64,000 nucleotides of DNA from Gordionus sp. m RMFG-2023 (lineage: Eukaryota; Nematomorpha; Gordioida; Chordodea; Parachordodidae). Position numbers and translations under genes: made by a program. Location of the stretch: positions 38,054,508 to 38,118,507 of the forward strand of contig NC_088776.1 in assembly GCF_954871325.1 (NCBI RefSeq). Direction: 5' to 3'. This document shows positions 11,791 through 24,450 of the stretch, piece after piece. The notes under the pieces were generated by a model. It saw nothing but the letters and a program-made list of their open reading frames with translations, had not been told where the DNA came from and searched no databases. The stretch's first letter is position 1. Every line of letters starts with the position of its first letter.

Positions 11791-14700
11791 AATCAAAAAA
11801 CTTTGAAAATAACGATTATGACAATTGTCGCTTATCTAGAGTACATCTTCACTAAATTTTTATTTAAACATGTTATCAATACTTATTTTAAAATATCTTT
11901 GTCAATAAAATTCAAAAAACTTTAAAAATAACGATTATGACAATTGTCACTTTTCATTGGTACATCTTCACTAAATTTTTATTTAAACATGTTTTTAATA
12001 TTTATTTTAACATATTTTCTTCAAAAAAATTCAAAAAACTTTGAAAATAACGTTTATGACAAATGTCACTTTTCATTGGTACATCTTCACTAAATTTATA
12101 TTTACACACGTTATTAATACTTATTTTAACATATTTTCGTCAAAAAAATTCAAAATATTTTAAAAATAGCGATTATGACAATTGTCCATTGGTACATCTT
12201 CACTAAATTTATATTTACACATGTTATTAATACTTATTTTAACATATTTTAACATATTTTCGTCAAAAAAATTCAAAAAACTATAAAATTAACGATTATG
12301 ACAATTGTCACTTTTTATTGGTACATCTTCACTAAATTTATATTTACACATTAATACTTATTTTAACATATTTTCGTCAAAAAAATTCAAAAAACTTTAA
12401 AAATAACGATTATGACAATTGTCACTTTTCATTGGTACATCTTCACTAAACTTATATTTACACATGTTATTAATACTTATTTTAACATATTTTCGTCAAA
12501 AAAATTCAAAAAACTTTAAAAATAACGATTATGACAATTGTCACTTTTCTATGGTACATCTTCACTAAATTTTTATTTAAACATGTTTTTAATATTTATT
12601 TTAACATATTTTCGTCAAAAAAATTCAAAAAACTTTAAAAATAACAATTATGACAATTGTCACTTTTCATTGGTACATCTTCACTAAATTTATATTTACA
12701 CATGTTATTAACACTTATTTTAACATATTTTCGTCAAAAAAATTCAAAAAACTTTAAAAATAACGATTATGACAATTGTCACTTTTCATTGGTACATCTC
12801 CACTAAATTTATATTTACACATGTTATTAATACTTATTTTAACATATTTTCGTCAAAAAAATTCAAAAAACTTTAAAAATAACGATTATGACAATTGTCA
12901 CTTTTCATTGGTACATCTTCACTAAATTTATATTTACACATGTTATTAATACTTATTTTAGCATATTTTCGTCAAAAAAATTCAAAAAACTTTAAAAATA
13001 ACGATTATGACAATTGTCACTTTTCATTGGTACATCTTCACTAAATTTATATTTAAACATGTTATTAATACTTATTTTAGCATATTTTCGTCAAAAAAAT
13101 TCAAAAAACTTTAAAAATAACGATTATGACAATTGTCACTTTTCATTGGTACATCTTCACTAAATTTATATTTACACATGTTATTAATACTTATTTTAAC
13201 ATATTTTCGTCAAAAAAATTCAAAAAACTTTAAAAATAACGATTATGACAATTGTCACTTTTCATTGGTACATCTTCACTAAATTTTATTAATACTTATT
13301 TTAACATATTTTCGTCAAAAAAATTCAAAAAACTTTAAAAATAACGATTATGACAATTGTCACTTTTCATTGGTACATCTTCACTAAATTTATATTTACA
13401 CATGTTATTAATACTTATTTTAGCATATTTTCGTCAAAAAAATTCAAAAAACTATAAAATTAACGATTATGACAATTGTCACTTTTTATTGGTACATCTT
13501 CACTAAATTTATATTTACACATTAATACTTATTTTAACATATTTTCGTCAAAAAAATTCAAAAAACTTTAAAAATAACGATTATGACAATTGTCACTTTT
13601 CATTGGTACATCTTCACTAAATTTATATTTACACATGTTATTAACACTTATTTTAACATATTTTCGTCAAAAAAATTCAAAAAACTTTAAAAATAACAAT
13701 TATGACAATTGTCACTTTTCATTGGTACATCTTCACTAAATTTATATTTACACATGTTATTAACACTTATTTTAACATATTTTCGTCAAAAAAATTCAAA
13801 AAACTTTAAAAATAACGATTATGACAATTGTCACTTTTCATTGGTACATCTCCACTAAATTTATATTTACACATGTTATTAATACTTATTTTAACATATT
13901 TTCGTCAAAAAAATTCAAAAACTATAAAATTAACGATTATGACAATTGTCACTTTTTATTGGTACATCTTCACTAAATTTATATTTACACATTAATACTT
14001 ATATTAACATATTTTCGTCAAAAAAATTCAAAAACTTTAAAAATAACGATTATGACAATTGTCACTTTTCATTGGTACATCTTCACTAAATTTATATTTA
14101 CACATGTTATTAATACTTATTTTAACATATTTTCGTCAAAAAAATTCAAAAAACTTTAAAAATAACGATTATGACAATTGTCACTTTTCTATGGTACATC
14201 TTCACTAAATTTTTATTTAAACATGTTTTTAATATTTATTTTAACATATTTTCGTCAAAAAAATTCAAAAAACTTTAAAAATAACAATTATGACAATTGT
14301 CACTTTTCATTGGTACATCTTCACTAAATTTATATTTACACATGTTATTAACACTTATTTTAACATATTTTCGTCAAAAAAATTCAAAAAACTTTAAAAA
14401 TAACGATTATGACAATTGTCACTTTTATATGGTACATCTTCACTAAATTTTTATTTAAACATGTTTTTAATATTTATTTTAACATATTTTCGTCAAAAAA
14501 ATTCAAAAAACTTTAAAAATAACAATTATGACAATTGTCACTTTTCATTGGTACATCTTCACTAAATTTATATTTACACATGTTATTAACACTTATTTTA
14601 ACATATTTTCGTCAAAAAAATTCAAAAAACTTTAAAAATAACGATTATGACAATTGTCACTTTTCATTGGTACATCTTCACTAAATTTTATTAATACTTA

Positions 14701-17700
14701 TTTTAACATATTTTCGTCAAAAAAATTCAAAAAACTTTAAAAATAACGATTATGACAATTGTCACTTTTCATTGGTACATCTTCACTAAATTTATATTTA
14801 CACATGTTATTAATACTTATTTTAGCATATTTTCGTCAAAAAAATTCAAAAAACTATAAAATTAACGATTATGACAATTGTCACTTTTTATTGGTACATC
14901 TTCACTAAATTTATATTTACACATTAATACTTATTTTAACATATTTTCGTCAAAAAAATTCAAAAAACTTTAAAAATAACGATTATGACAATTGTCACTT
15001 TTCATTGGTACATCTTCACTAAATTTATATTTACACATGTTATTAACACTTATTTTAACATATTTTCGTCAAAAAAATTCAAAAAACTTTAAAAATAACG
15101 ATTATGACAATTGTCACTTTTCATTGGTACATCTCCACTAAATTTATATTTACACATGTTATTAATACTTATTTTAACATATTTTCGTCAAAAAATTCAA
15201 AAAACTATAAAATTAACGATTATGACAATTGTCACTTTTTATTGGTACATCTTCACTAAATTTATATTTACACATTAATACTTATATTAACATATTTTCG
15301 TCAAAAAATTCAAAAAACTTTAAAAATAACGATTATGACAATTGTCACTTTTCATTGGTACATCTTCACTAAATTTATATTTACACATGTTATTAATACT
15401 TATTTTAACATATTTTCGTCAAAAAAATTCAAAAAACTTTAAAAATAACGATTATGACAATTGTCACTTTTCTATGGTACATCTTCACTAAATTTTTATT
15501 TAAACATGTTTTTAATATTTATTTTAACATATTTTCGTCAAAAAAATTCAAAAAACTTTAAAAATAACAATTATGACAATTGTCACTTTTCATTGGTACA
15601 TCTTCACTAAATTTATATTTACACATGTTATTAACACTTATTTTAACATATTTTCGTCAAAAAAATTCAAAAAACTTTAAAAATAACGATTATGACAATT
15701 GTCACTTTTCATTGGTACATCTCCACTAAATTTATATTTACACATGTTATTAATACTTATTTTAACATATTTTCGTCAAAAAAATTCAAAAAACTTTAAA
15801 AATAACGATTATGACAATTGTCACTTTTCATTGGTACATCTTCACTAAATTTATATTTACACATGTTATTAATACTTATTTTAGCATATTTTCGTCAAAA
15901 AAATTCAAAAAACTTTAAAAATAACGATTATGACAATTGTCACTTTTCATTGGTACATCTTCACTAAATTTATATTTAAACATGTTATTAATACTTATTT
16001 TAGCATATTTTCGTCAAAAAAATTCAAAAAACTTTAAAAATAACGTCCATGACAATTGTCACTTTTCATTGGTACTTCACTAAATTTATATTTACACATG
16101 TTATTAATACTTATTTTAACATATTTTCGTCAAAAAAATTCAAAAAACTTTAAAAATAACGATTATGACAATTGTCACTTTTCATTGGTACATCTTCACT
16201 AAATTTATATTTACACATGTTATTAATACTTATTTTAACATATTTTCGTCAAAAAAATTCAAAAAACTTTAAAAATAACGATTATGACAATTGTCACTTT
16301 TCATTGGTACATTTTCACTAAATTTATATGTTATTAATACTTATTTTAGCATATTTTCGTCAAAAAAATTCAAAAAACTTTAAAAATAACGATTATGACA
16401 ATTGTCACTTTTCATTGGTACATCTTCACTAAATTTATATTTACACATGTTATTAACACTTATTTTAACATATTTTCGTCAAAAAAATTCAAAAAACTTT
16501 AAAAATAACAATTATGACAATTGTCACTTTTCATTGGTACATCTTCACTAAATTTATATTTACACATGTTATTAACACTTATTTTAACATATTTTCGTCA
16601 AAAAAATTCAAAAAACTTTAAAAATAACGATTATGACAATTGTCACTTTTCATTGGTACATCTCCACTAAATTTATATTTACACATGTTATTAATACTTA
16701 TTTTAACATATTTTCGTCAAAAAAATTCAAAAAACTTTAAAAATAACGATTATGACAATTGTCACTTTTCATTGGTACATCTCCACTAAATTTATATTTA
16801 CACATGTTATTAATACTTATTTTAACATATTTTCGTCAAAAAAATTCAAAAAACTTTAAAAATAACAATTATGACAATTGTCACTTTTCATTGGTACATC
16901 TTCACTAAATTTATATTTACACATGTTATTAACACTTATTTTAACATATTTTCGTCAAAAAAATTCAAAAAACTTTAAAAATAACGATTATGACAATTGT
17001 CACTTTTCATTAGTACATCTCCACTAAATTTATATTTACACATGTTATTAATACTTATTTTAACATATTTTCGTCAAAAAAATTCAAAAAACTTTAAAAA
17101 TAACGATTATGACAATTGTCACTTTTCATTGGTACATCTCCACTAAATTTATATTTACACATGTTATTAATACTTATTTTAGCATATTTTCGTCAAAAAA
17201 ATTCAAAAAACTTTAAAAATAACGATTATGACAATTGTCACTTTTCTATGGTACATCTTCACTAAATTTTTATTTAAACATGTTTTTAATATTTATTTTA
17301 ACATATTTTCGTCAAAAAAATTCAAAAAACTTTAAAAATAACAATTATGACAATTGTCACTTTTCATTGGTACATCTTCACTAAATTTATATTTACACAT
17401 GTTATTAACACTTATTTTAACATATTTTCGTCAAAAAAATTCAAAAAACTTTAAAAATAACGATTATGACAATTGTCACTTTTCATTGGTACATCTTCAC
17501 TAAATTTTATTAATACTTATTTTAACATATTTTCGTCAAAAAATTCAAAAACTTTAAAATAACGTCCATGACAATTGTCACTTTTCATTGGTACTTCACT
17601 AAATTTATATTTACACATGTTATTAATACTTATTTTAACATATTTTCGTCAAAAAAATTCAAAAAACTTTAAAAATAACGATTATGACAATTGTCACTTT

Positions 17701-20700
17701 TCATTGGTACATCTTCACTAAATTTATATTTACACATGTTATTAATACTTATTTTAACATATTTTCGTCAAAAAAATTCAAAAAACTTTAAAAATAACGA
17801 TTATGACAATTGTCACTTTTCATTGGTACATTTTCACTAAATTTATATGTTATTAATACTTATTTTAGCATATTTTCGTCAAAAAAATTCAAAAAACTTT
17901 AAAAATAACGATTATGACAATTGTCACTTTTCATTGGTACATCTTCACTAAATTTATATTTACACATGTTATTAATACTTATTTTAACATATTTTCGTCA
18001 AAAAAATTCAAAAAACTTTAAAAATAACGATTATGACAATTGTCACTTTTCATTGGTACATCTTCACTAAATTTATATTTACACATGTTATTAATACTTA
18101 TTTTAACATATTTTCGTCAAAAAAATTCAAAAAACTTTAAAAATAACGATTATGACAATTGTCACTTTTCATTGGTACATCTTCACTAAATTTATATTTA
18201 CACATGTTATTAATACTTATTTTAACATATTTTCGTCAAAAAAATTCAAAAAACTTTAAAAATAACGATTATGACAATTGTCACTTTTCTATGGTACATC
18301 TTCACTAAATTTTTATTTAAACATGTTTTTAATATTTATTTTAACATATTTTCGTCAAAAAAATTCAAAAAACTTTAAAAATAACAATTATGACAATTGT
18401 CACTTTTCATTGGTACATCTTCACTAAATTTATATTTACACATGTTATTAACACTTATTTTAACATATTTTCGTCAAAAAAATTCAAAAAACTTTAAAAA
18501 TAACGATTATGACAATTGTCACTTTTCATTGGTACATCTCCACTAAATTTATATTTACACATGTTATTAATACTTATTTTAACATATTTTCGTCAAAAAA
18601 ATTCAAAAAACTTTAAAAATAACGATTATGACAATTGTCACTTTTCATTGGTACATCTTCACTAAATTTATATTTAAACATGTTATTAATACTTATTTTA
18701 ACATATTTTCGTCAAAAAAATTCAAAAAACTTTAAAAATAACGTCCATGACAATTGTCACTTTTCATTGGTACTTCACTAAATTTATATTTACACATGTT
18801 ATTAATACTTATTTTAACATATTTTCGTCAAAAAAATTCAAAAAACTTTAAAAATAACGATTATGACAATTGTCACTTTTCATTGGTACATCTTCACTAA
18901 ATTTATATTTACACATGTTATTAATACTTATTTTAACATATTTTCGTCAAAAAAATTCAAAAAACTTTAAAAATAACGATTATGACAATTGTCACTTTTC
19001 ATTGGTACATTTTCACTAAATTTATATGTTATTAATACTTATTTTAGCATATTTTCGTCAAAAAAATTCAAAAAACTTTAAAAATAACGATTATGACAAT
19101 TGTCACTTTTCATTGGTACATCTTCACTAAATTTATATTTACACATGTTATTAACACTTATTTTAACATATTTTCGTCAAAAAAATTCAAAAAACTTTAA
19201 AAATAACAATTATGACAATTGTCACTTTTCATTGGTACATCTTCACTAAATTTATATTTACACATGTTATTAACACTTATTTTAACATATTTTCGTCAAA
19301 AAAATTCAAAAAACTTTAAAAATAACGATTATGACAATTGTCACTTTTCATTGGTACATCTCCACTAAATTTATATTTACACATGTTATTAATACTTATT
19401 TTAACATATTTTCGTCAAAAAAATTCAAAAAACTTTAAAAATAACGATTATGACAATTGTCACTTTTCATTGGTACATCTCCACTAAATTTATATTTACA
19501 CATGTTATTAATACTTATTTTAGCATATTTTCGTCAAAAAAATTCAAAAAACTTTAAAAATAACGATTATGACAATTGTCACTTTTCTATGGTACATCTT
19601 CACTAAATTTTTATTTAAACATGTTTTTAATATTTATTTTAACATATTTTCGTCAAAAAAATTCAAAAAACTTTAAAAATAACAATTATGACAATTGTCA
19701 CTTTTCATTGGTACATCTTCACTAAATTTATATTTACACATGTTATTAACACTTATTTTAACATATTTTCATCAAAAAAATTCAAAAAACTTTAAAAATA
19801 ACGATTATGACAATTGTCACTTTTCATTGGTACATCTCCACTAAATTTATATTTACACATGTTATTAATACTTATTTTAACATATTTTCGTCAAAAAAAT
19901 TCAAAAAACTTTAAAAATAACGATTATGACAATTGTCACTTTTCATTGGTACATCTTCACTAAATTTATATTTACACATGTTATTAATACTTATTTTAGC
20001 ATATTTTCGTCAAAAAAATTCAAAAAACTTTAAAAATAACGATTATGACAATTGTCACTTTTCATTGGTACATCTTCACTAAATTTATATTTATACATGT
20101 TATTAATACTTATTTTAGCATATTTTCATCAAAAAAATTCAAAAAACTTTAAAAATAACGATTATGACAATTGTCACTTTTCATTGGTACATCTTCACTA
20201 AATTTATATTTACACATGTTATTAATACTTATTTTAACATATTTTCGTCAAAAAAATTCAAAAAACTTTAAAAATAACGATTATGACAATTGTCACTTTT
20301 CATTGGTACATCTTCACTAAATTTATATTTACACATGTTATTAATACTTATTTTAACATATTTTCGTCAAAAAAATTCAAAAAACTTTAAAAATAACGAT
20401 TATGACAATTGTCACTTTTCATTTGTACATCTTCACTATATTTATATTTACACATGTTATTAATACTTATTTTAACATATTTTCGTCAAAAAAATTCAAA
20501 AAACTTTAAAAATAACGATTATAACAATTGTCACTTTTCATTGGTACATCTTCACTAAATTTGTATTTACACATGTTATTAATACTTATTTTAACATATT
20601 TTCGTCAAAAAATTCAAAAAACTTTAAAAATAACGATTATGACAATTGTCACTTTTCATTGGTACATCTTCACTAAATTTATATTTACACATGTTATTAA

Positions 20701-21002
20701 TACTTATTTTTACATATTTTCGTCAAAAAAATTCAAAAAACTTTAAAAATAACGATTATGACAATTGTCACTTTTCATTTGTACATCTTCACTATATTTA
20801 TATTTACACATGTTATTAATACTTATTTTAACATATTTTCGTCAAAAAAATTCAAAAAACTTTAAAAATAACGATTATAACAATTGTCACTTTTCATTGG
20901 TACATCTTCACTAAATTTGTATTTACACATGTTATTAATACTTATTTTAACATACTTTCATCAAAAAAATTCAAAAAACTTATAAAAGAACGATTATGAC
21001 AA
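11791..21002 (-). repeat. Right tandem array, about 79 units of 119 bp, inverted relative to the left
   Basis: The standard unit is 119 bp: successive ACAATTGTCA cores lie 119 bp apart (for example near 12891 and 13010). Most units are near-identical. Distinct variants include units lacking part of the TATATTTACACATG stretch and units with AACGTCCATGAC instead of AACGATTATGAC. The latter occurs near 16043, 17561 and 18740, which reveals higher-order blocks of about 10 to 13 units. The unit number is estimated from length and period. Confidence 0.9.
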
Positions 21003-21675
21003 TTGTCACATTAAAATATTATCCATAAAAAGATCATATAAAATAACATCAAAAAAGTTTCATAAAATCCACCTCATTTAATAATAGATAATTTTAAAAA
21101 AATGATAAAAAATTTCACCTAAAAGATTGTTTATTTATCTAATAAAATTTACAATATAATTCCTCAATAAAAGATGTATTTACAAAGAAGATTGTGAAAA
21201 TCACTAATAAATTATATTAAAAAGAATATTACATTTTTACAATATAGCAGCATATTATTTTTTTTATTAAAAAAACTACAAATAAATAAATTTATTTTCA
21301 TTTCAAAATATAATAATATAAATAAAAAATATTAAATCATATCATGTTTATTTGTTGATAATAATAAAATATTTACATTAAATATAAATAAAATTAATTA
21401 TTGCCCCCCAAACCACCTGGTCTTTGGCCGGGTCTTATGTTTTAGCTATATATTTATATTTTTAACTATTATTTACTAATTCTTGCTTATGGATATTACA
21501 AGCCTATTTTTATTGTTTCAAGTTATATTTAATGCAGAATTTTGACTAATTTATTTTAGCCAATTTTTAGGCTTAGCCAATTTTTAGGCTTTACCTAATT
21601 AGGCTTAGCCGATTTTTTCACAAATCTCGGCTAAGCCGTTTTTTAGTCGGCTAAAATTAGCCGATTACGCAACAC
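21003..21675 (-). repeat. Right outer arm of the foldback element
   Basis: This is the reverse image of the left outer arm, ending in GGCTAAGCC-type repeats and GCCGATTACGCAACAC. It carries about 120-130 bp with no counterpart in the left arm (about 21398-21530, including CCCCCCAAACCACCTGG), probably a later insertion. Confidence 0.75.
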
Positions 21676-22790
21676 TATGTTACATATCATACCCCGTAGC
21701 ATGGAAAGATTTGAATTAAGGTCGAGATATAAAGTCAAAGTTATTTCTCAATCTACGCCTATAGCGACTGAGACACACACACTATTCAAACACAACGATT
21801 TTATTTGTATTTTAAACATATGTAGTAGTGTCGAATCAAACAATAAAAATGCAAAAAACTTTACCGTCTAAACTCACAAGAAAAATAAAATAATGTAGAC
21901 AATTGTCAATCATTTATTTATGAATAAGTCCTGTATACTAATATTAAAGTTTTTATTTTCCCGTTAATTTATTTATATCTATATATGTCGTATAGTGATA
22001 TGGAATCAGTGGGGTTTTTGATTTGGACAAGCGAATCTAATTGGATAAAAAATTCGTAATTAATTTGATTGAGCTAGGACTAGATATAAGCATAATAGTT
22101 TAGATTTAGAATATATTATACGTTATTTATAGCCCTTTTGCCCTCTATTGTTGAAGGTTCAACAGAGCCACTATAAGCATTCTTCATTTCCATTCTAACT
22201 GAAATAAATTAAGTCGGGTGAAAAATTAAAAATGAGGAGCACTCTACGTTTTTGTGGGCAAGACGCACTTGCTTGTACGCACAACAGTCCGATGACTGTC
22301 ATTCAGAGGCTAAGATGAAAAGAGTAGGGTAACGCAAAAGCCTATACCTCAGAATTGCGCATATATTTAATTACTTTATGGGGTAGGGGAAGGGCTGATT
22401 TTAATAAGTAAATTCTGTAGGTGTTGATATTAGTATAATGAATAAAATAAAAATTTTATTATAGTGTTGACCATCTAAAACATATATAATTAAATAAATG
22501 ATTAAAAACTTTTTAACCTTGCTATTCCAATTTAACTTCTCAATTCGTTTTATCACGTACAAATTATCATATGAAATCTTTGTAGTTTTTAATATTTTAT
22601 ATTTTTAAAAATATTATTCCGAATCCCTTATATGGTAATTCAAGTAAAAATATTCGATTCATTTCATATCCCTATACGACATATATATAATATATGTGTA
22701 TGTTACTTTTAAAGCTCGCTTATCTTTTTTACAAACTGGTTTACAATTGCAAATTCTTTCTTAATTTTATGCTAAAAAAAATTTTATAAG
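21676..22790. other. Gene-free stretch upstream of the multi-ZP-N gene
   Basis: The signal peptide exon of the downstream gene is expected here, but I could not identify one with confidence. A hydrophobic frame from an ATG near 22700 (MLLLKLAYLFYKL) is suggestive but lacks a donor in the right phase. A block near 22230-22350 is less A+T-rich than its surroundings and is unassigned. Confidence 0.3.
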
Positions 22791-24450
22791 TTGAACTGAA
22801 GTGCCACTCAGGTCTCATGAAAGTTTTACTCACAATTGATGGCACCTCAGCGGAGACTGGTTTTCCGTCCAAACTTTACACCAAATATAAAAAGGATGGA
22901 GCCATAACTTCGCAGCTCATATGCGAATTCACGTCTAAAATTTTCAAAAATTTTTATAACAATGTTACGACCGTCGATATTCCATTAAAGGAATGCACCC
23001 ACGAACAAGTATCTGAATAATTGCAGTTAAATTTACTTTGAGCAAGAAGCCATTGATTAAAATGCAAAATGTCTTATTAAAACATTTAATCCCAAATTAT
23101 ACCATAAGTTTAAAATAAGCATCCCTCCGATTCGAAGGAAAAAATGTAAATATCAATTTATATAGTTAGGAGCTCACTCTTAATAATTCTTCGAGGAAGA
23201 TAATAGACATTGGAGGGAAGAGCTAAAAACGGATAGTACTTATAATAATATGTACATTTAATTTAAACAAAATAAGTTTTTTTCTTTAACCATTGTAAAA
23301 ATGTTGATCTTTTTTTTCCCAGTGAAAATGTTTTGGCTTAATAGGAATTAATAACATCAAAAATCAGATTATAATTCAAAGAGATTCCAATCTTATTATA
23401 TAAAAATAAAATACAACTTCTTTTAAATCATTATTATTACTATAAAAGCCAACTAACGTGTATAAGACCACTTTGTTTGCAGAATACGCCACAAATAAGT
23501 TAATTAATAAAAATCAGAATGTGATAATGGTAAAACATAACTTAGTTTGTAAATATACGAGTCTTCGAAATCAGCAGTCTCGTCAAGGTGCTGTAATTGT
23601 TACTCAAGAAACAAAAAATATGGATGTTAATAAAAAGGATAATAATAATAATGAAAATATACTGATTCCTTTAAATTTCCAAGGTAATTTTGAAAGGCAA
23701 CAAAATCATAAACATGGCAGCCAAGGCACTACTATTGAATCTTCAACTAATACACCGGTTACTCAAACCTATGCAAACAAAAAATTCGAAAAGATTTATG
23801 AGGATTTATATCCTGAAGGTTATAAGAGGTCGCATTACTTTAAAGAGGGACATAATAATTCAAGGCAAAATAACTATGATAATACGGATATCCCAAATTA
23901 TAAAATGTTTAATAAGAATCAAAATATTAGAGCAGATCTTAAGGAGGTGCCTTTAATTTCTCTGGTATCGATAATGAACCCAGTAATTACAAATCTCGAT
24001 AATAAAACTTCGATTACCAGATTTAATCAAATGACTCGATCTAGCACTCAAAATAAACTTAACCTCATAAATGATATCAATGGTATAGAGCGCTTCACTA
24101 CGATAAATACAAAAAATATCATAGTTGATAATCAAAGATTGAGAAGCTTCGCTAAAGAATTGATTCCAAATATCGAAAAAAAGGTCTCTGTCGAAATTGA
24201 GGAAATTAGACCTTTAGAGGGTACTTATATACAAAGCAACCAGCTAACCCCAGTTAATGCTAAGGTCCAACAATCTCAAATCGCTACAAATAAAGATAGA
24301 GCTGATAGCTTTTTACCTAATACTAAGGAGGGAATTCAAGTTCAAGAAGATAAAGATAAAAAAAATTCTGACCTTAGTCAAACTCAATTTGTAACACCTT
24401 TATCCGTGGGCATAGAGGCTGGAATACCTTCTGATATACAACCCCCAAAT
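22791..24450 (+). CDS. ZP-N module 1 and Asn-rich linker (exons of the multi-ZP-N gene)
   Basis: Exon 22791-23008 encodes VELKC (C1), SQLIC (C2) and DIPLKECT (C3). Exon 23449-24450 opens PTNVYKTTLFAEY, supplies C4 (HNLVCKY), and runs into about 300 residues rich in Asn, Lys, Gln and Thr with no recognisable fold. If the donor at 24451 is not used, the frame stays open to a stop at 24466-24468. This linker is much longer than those of the other modules and parallels the linker of ZP gene A. Confidence 0.68.

Larger units (their letters stand above)
7477..21675. mobile_element. Giant foldback element, about 14.2 kb
   Basis: The two ends are mirror images. The left end reads GGGATTGTAATCGGCTAA and the right end in reverse reads GTGTTGCGTAATCGGCTAA. 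The order is: outer inverted arm, tandem array, short unique centre, tandem array in the opposite direction, outer inverted arm. The innermost units of both arrays share the rare variant TCTAGATAAGCGACAATTGT, showing that symmetry runs to the centre. Such architecture is known as a foldback transposon. Flanks TATATTAAC and TATGTTAC may be an imperfect target duplication. No transposase is encoded, so it is non-autonomous. Apparent open frames in the arrays are low-complexity artefacts. Confidence 0.75.

Noticed and set aside
20528-20746. Plus-strand open frame in the right array
   Set aside because: Same repeat translation as in the left array, not a gene.
7477-21675. CRISPR-like array or bacterial repeat
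   Set aside because: Units are contiguous with no unique spacers, and the surrounding genes are eukaryotic and spliced.
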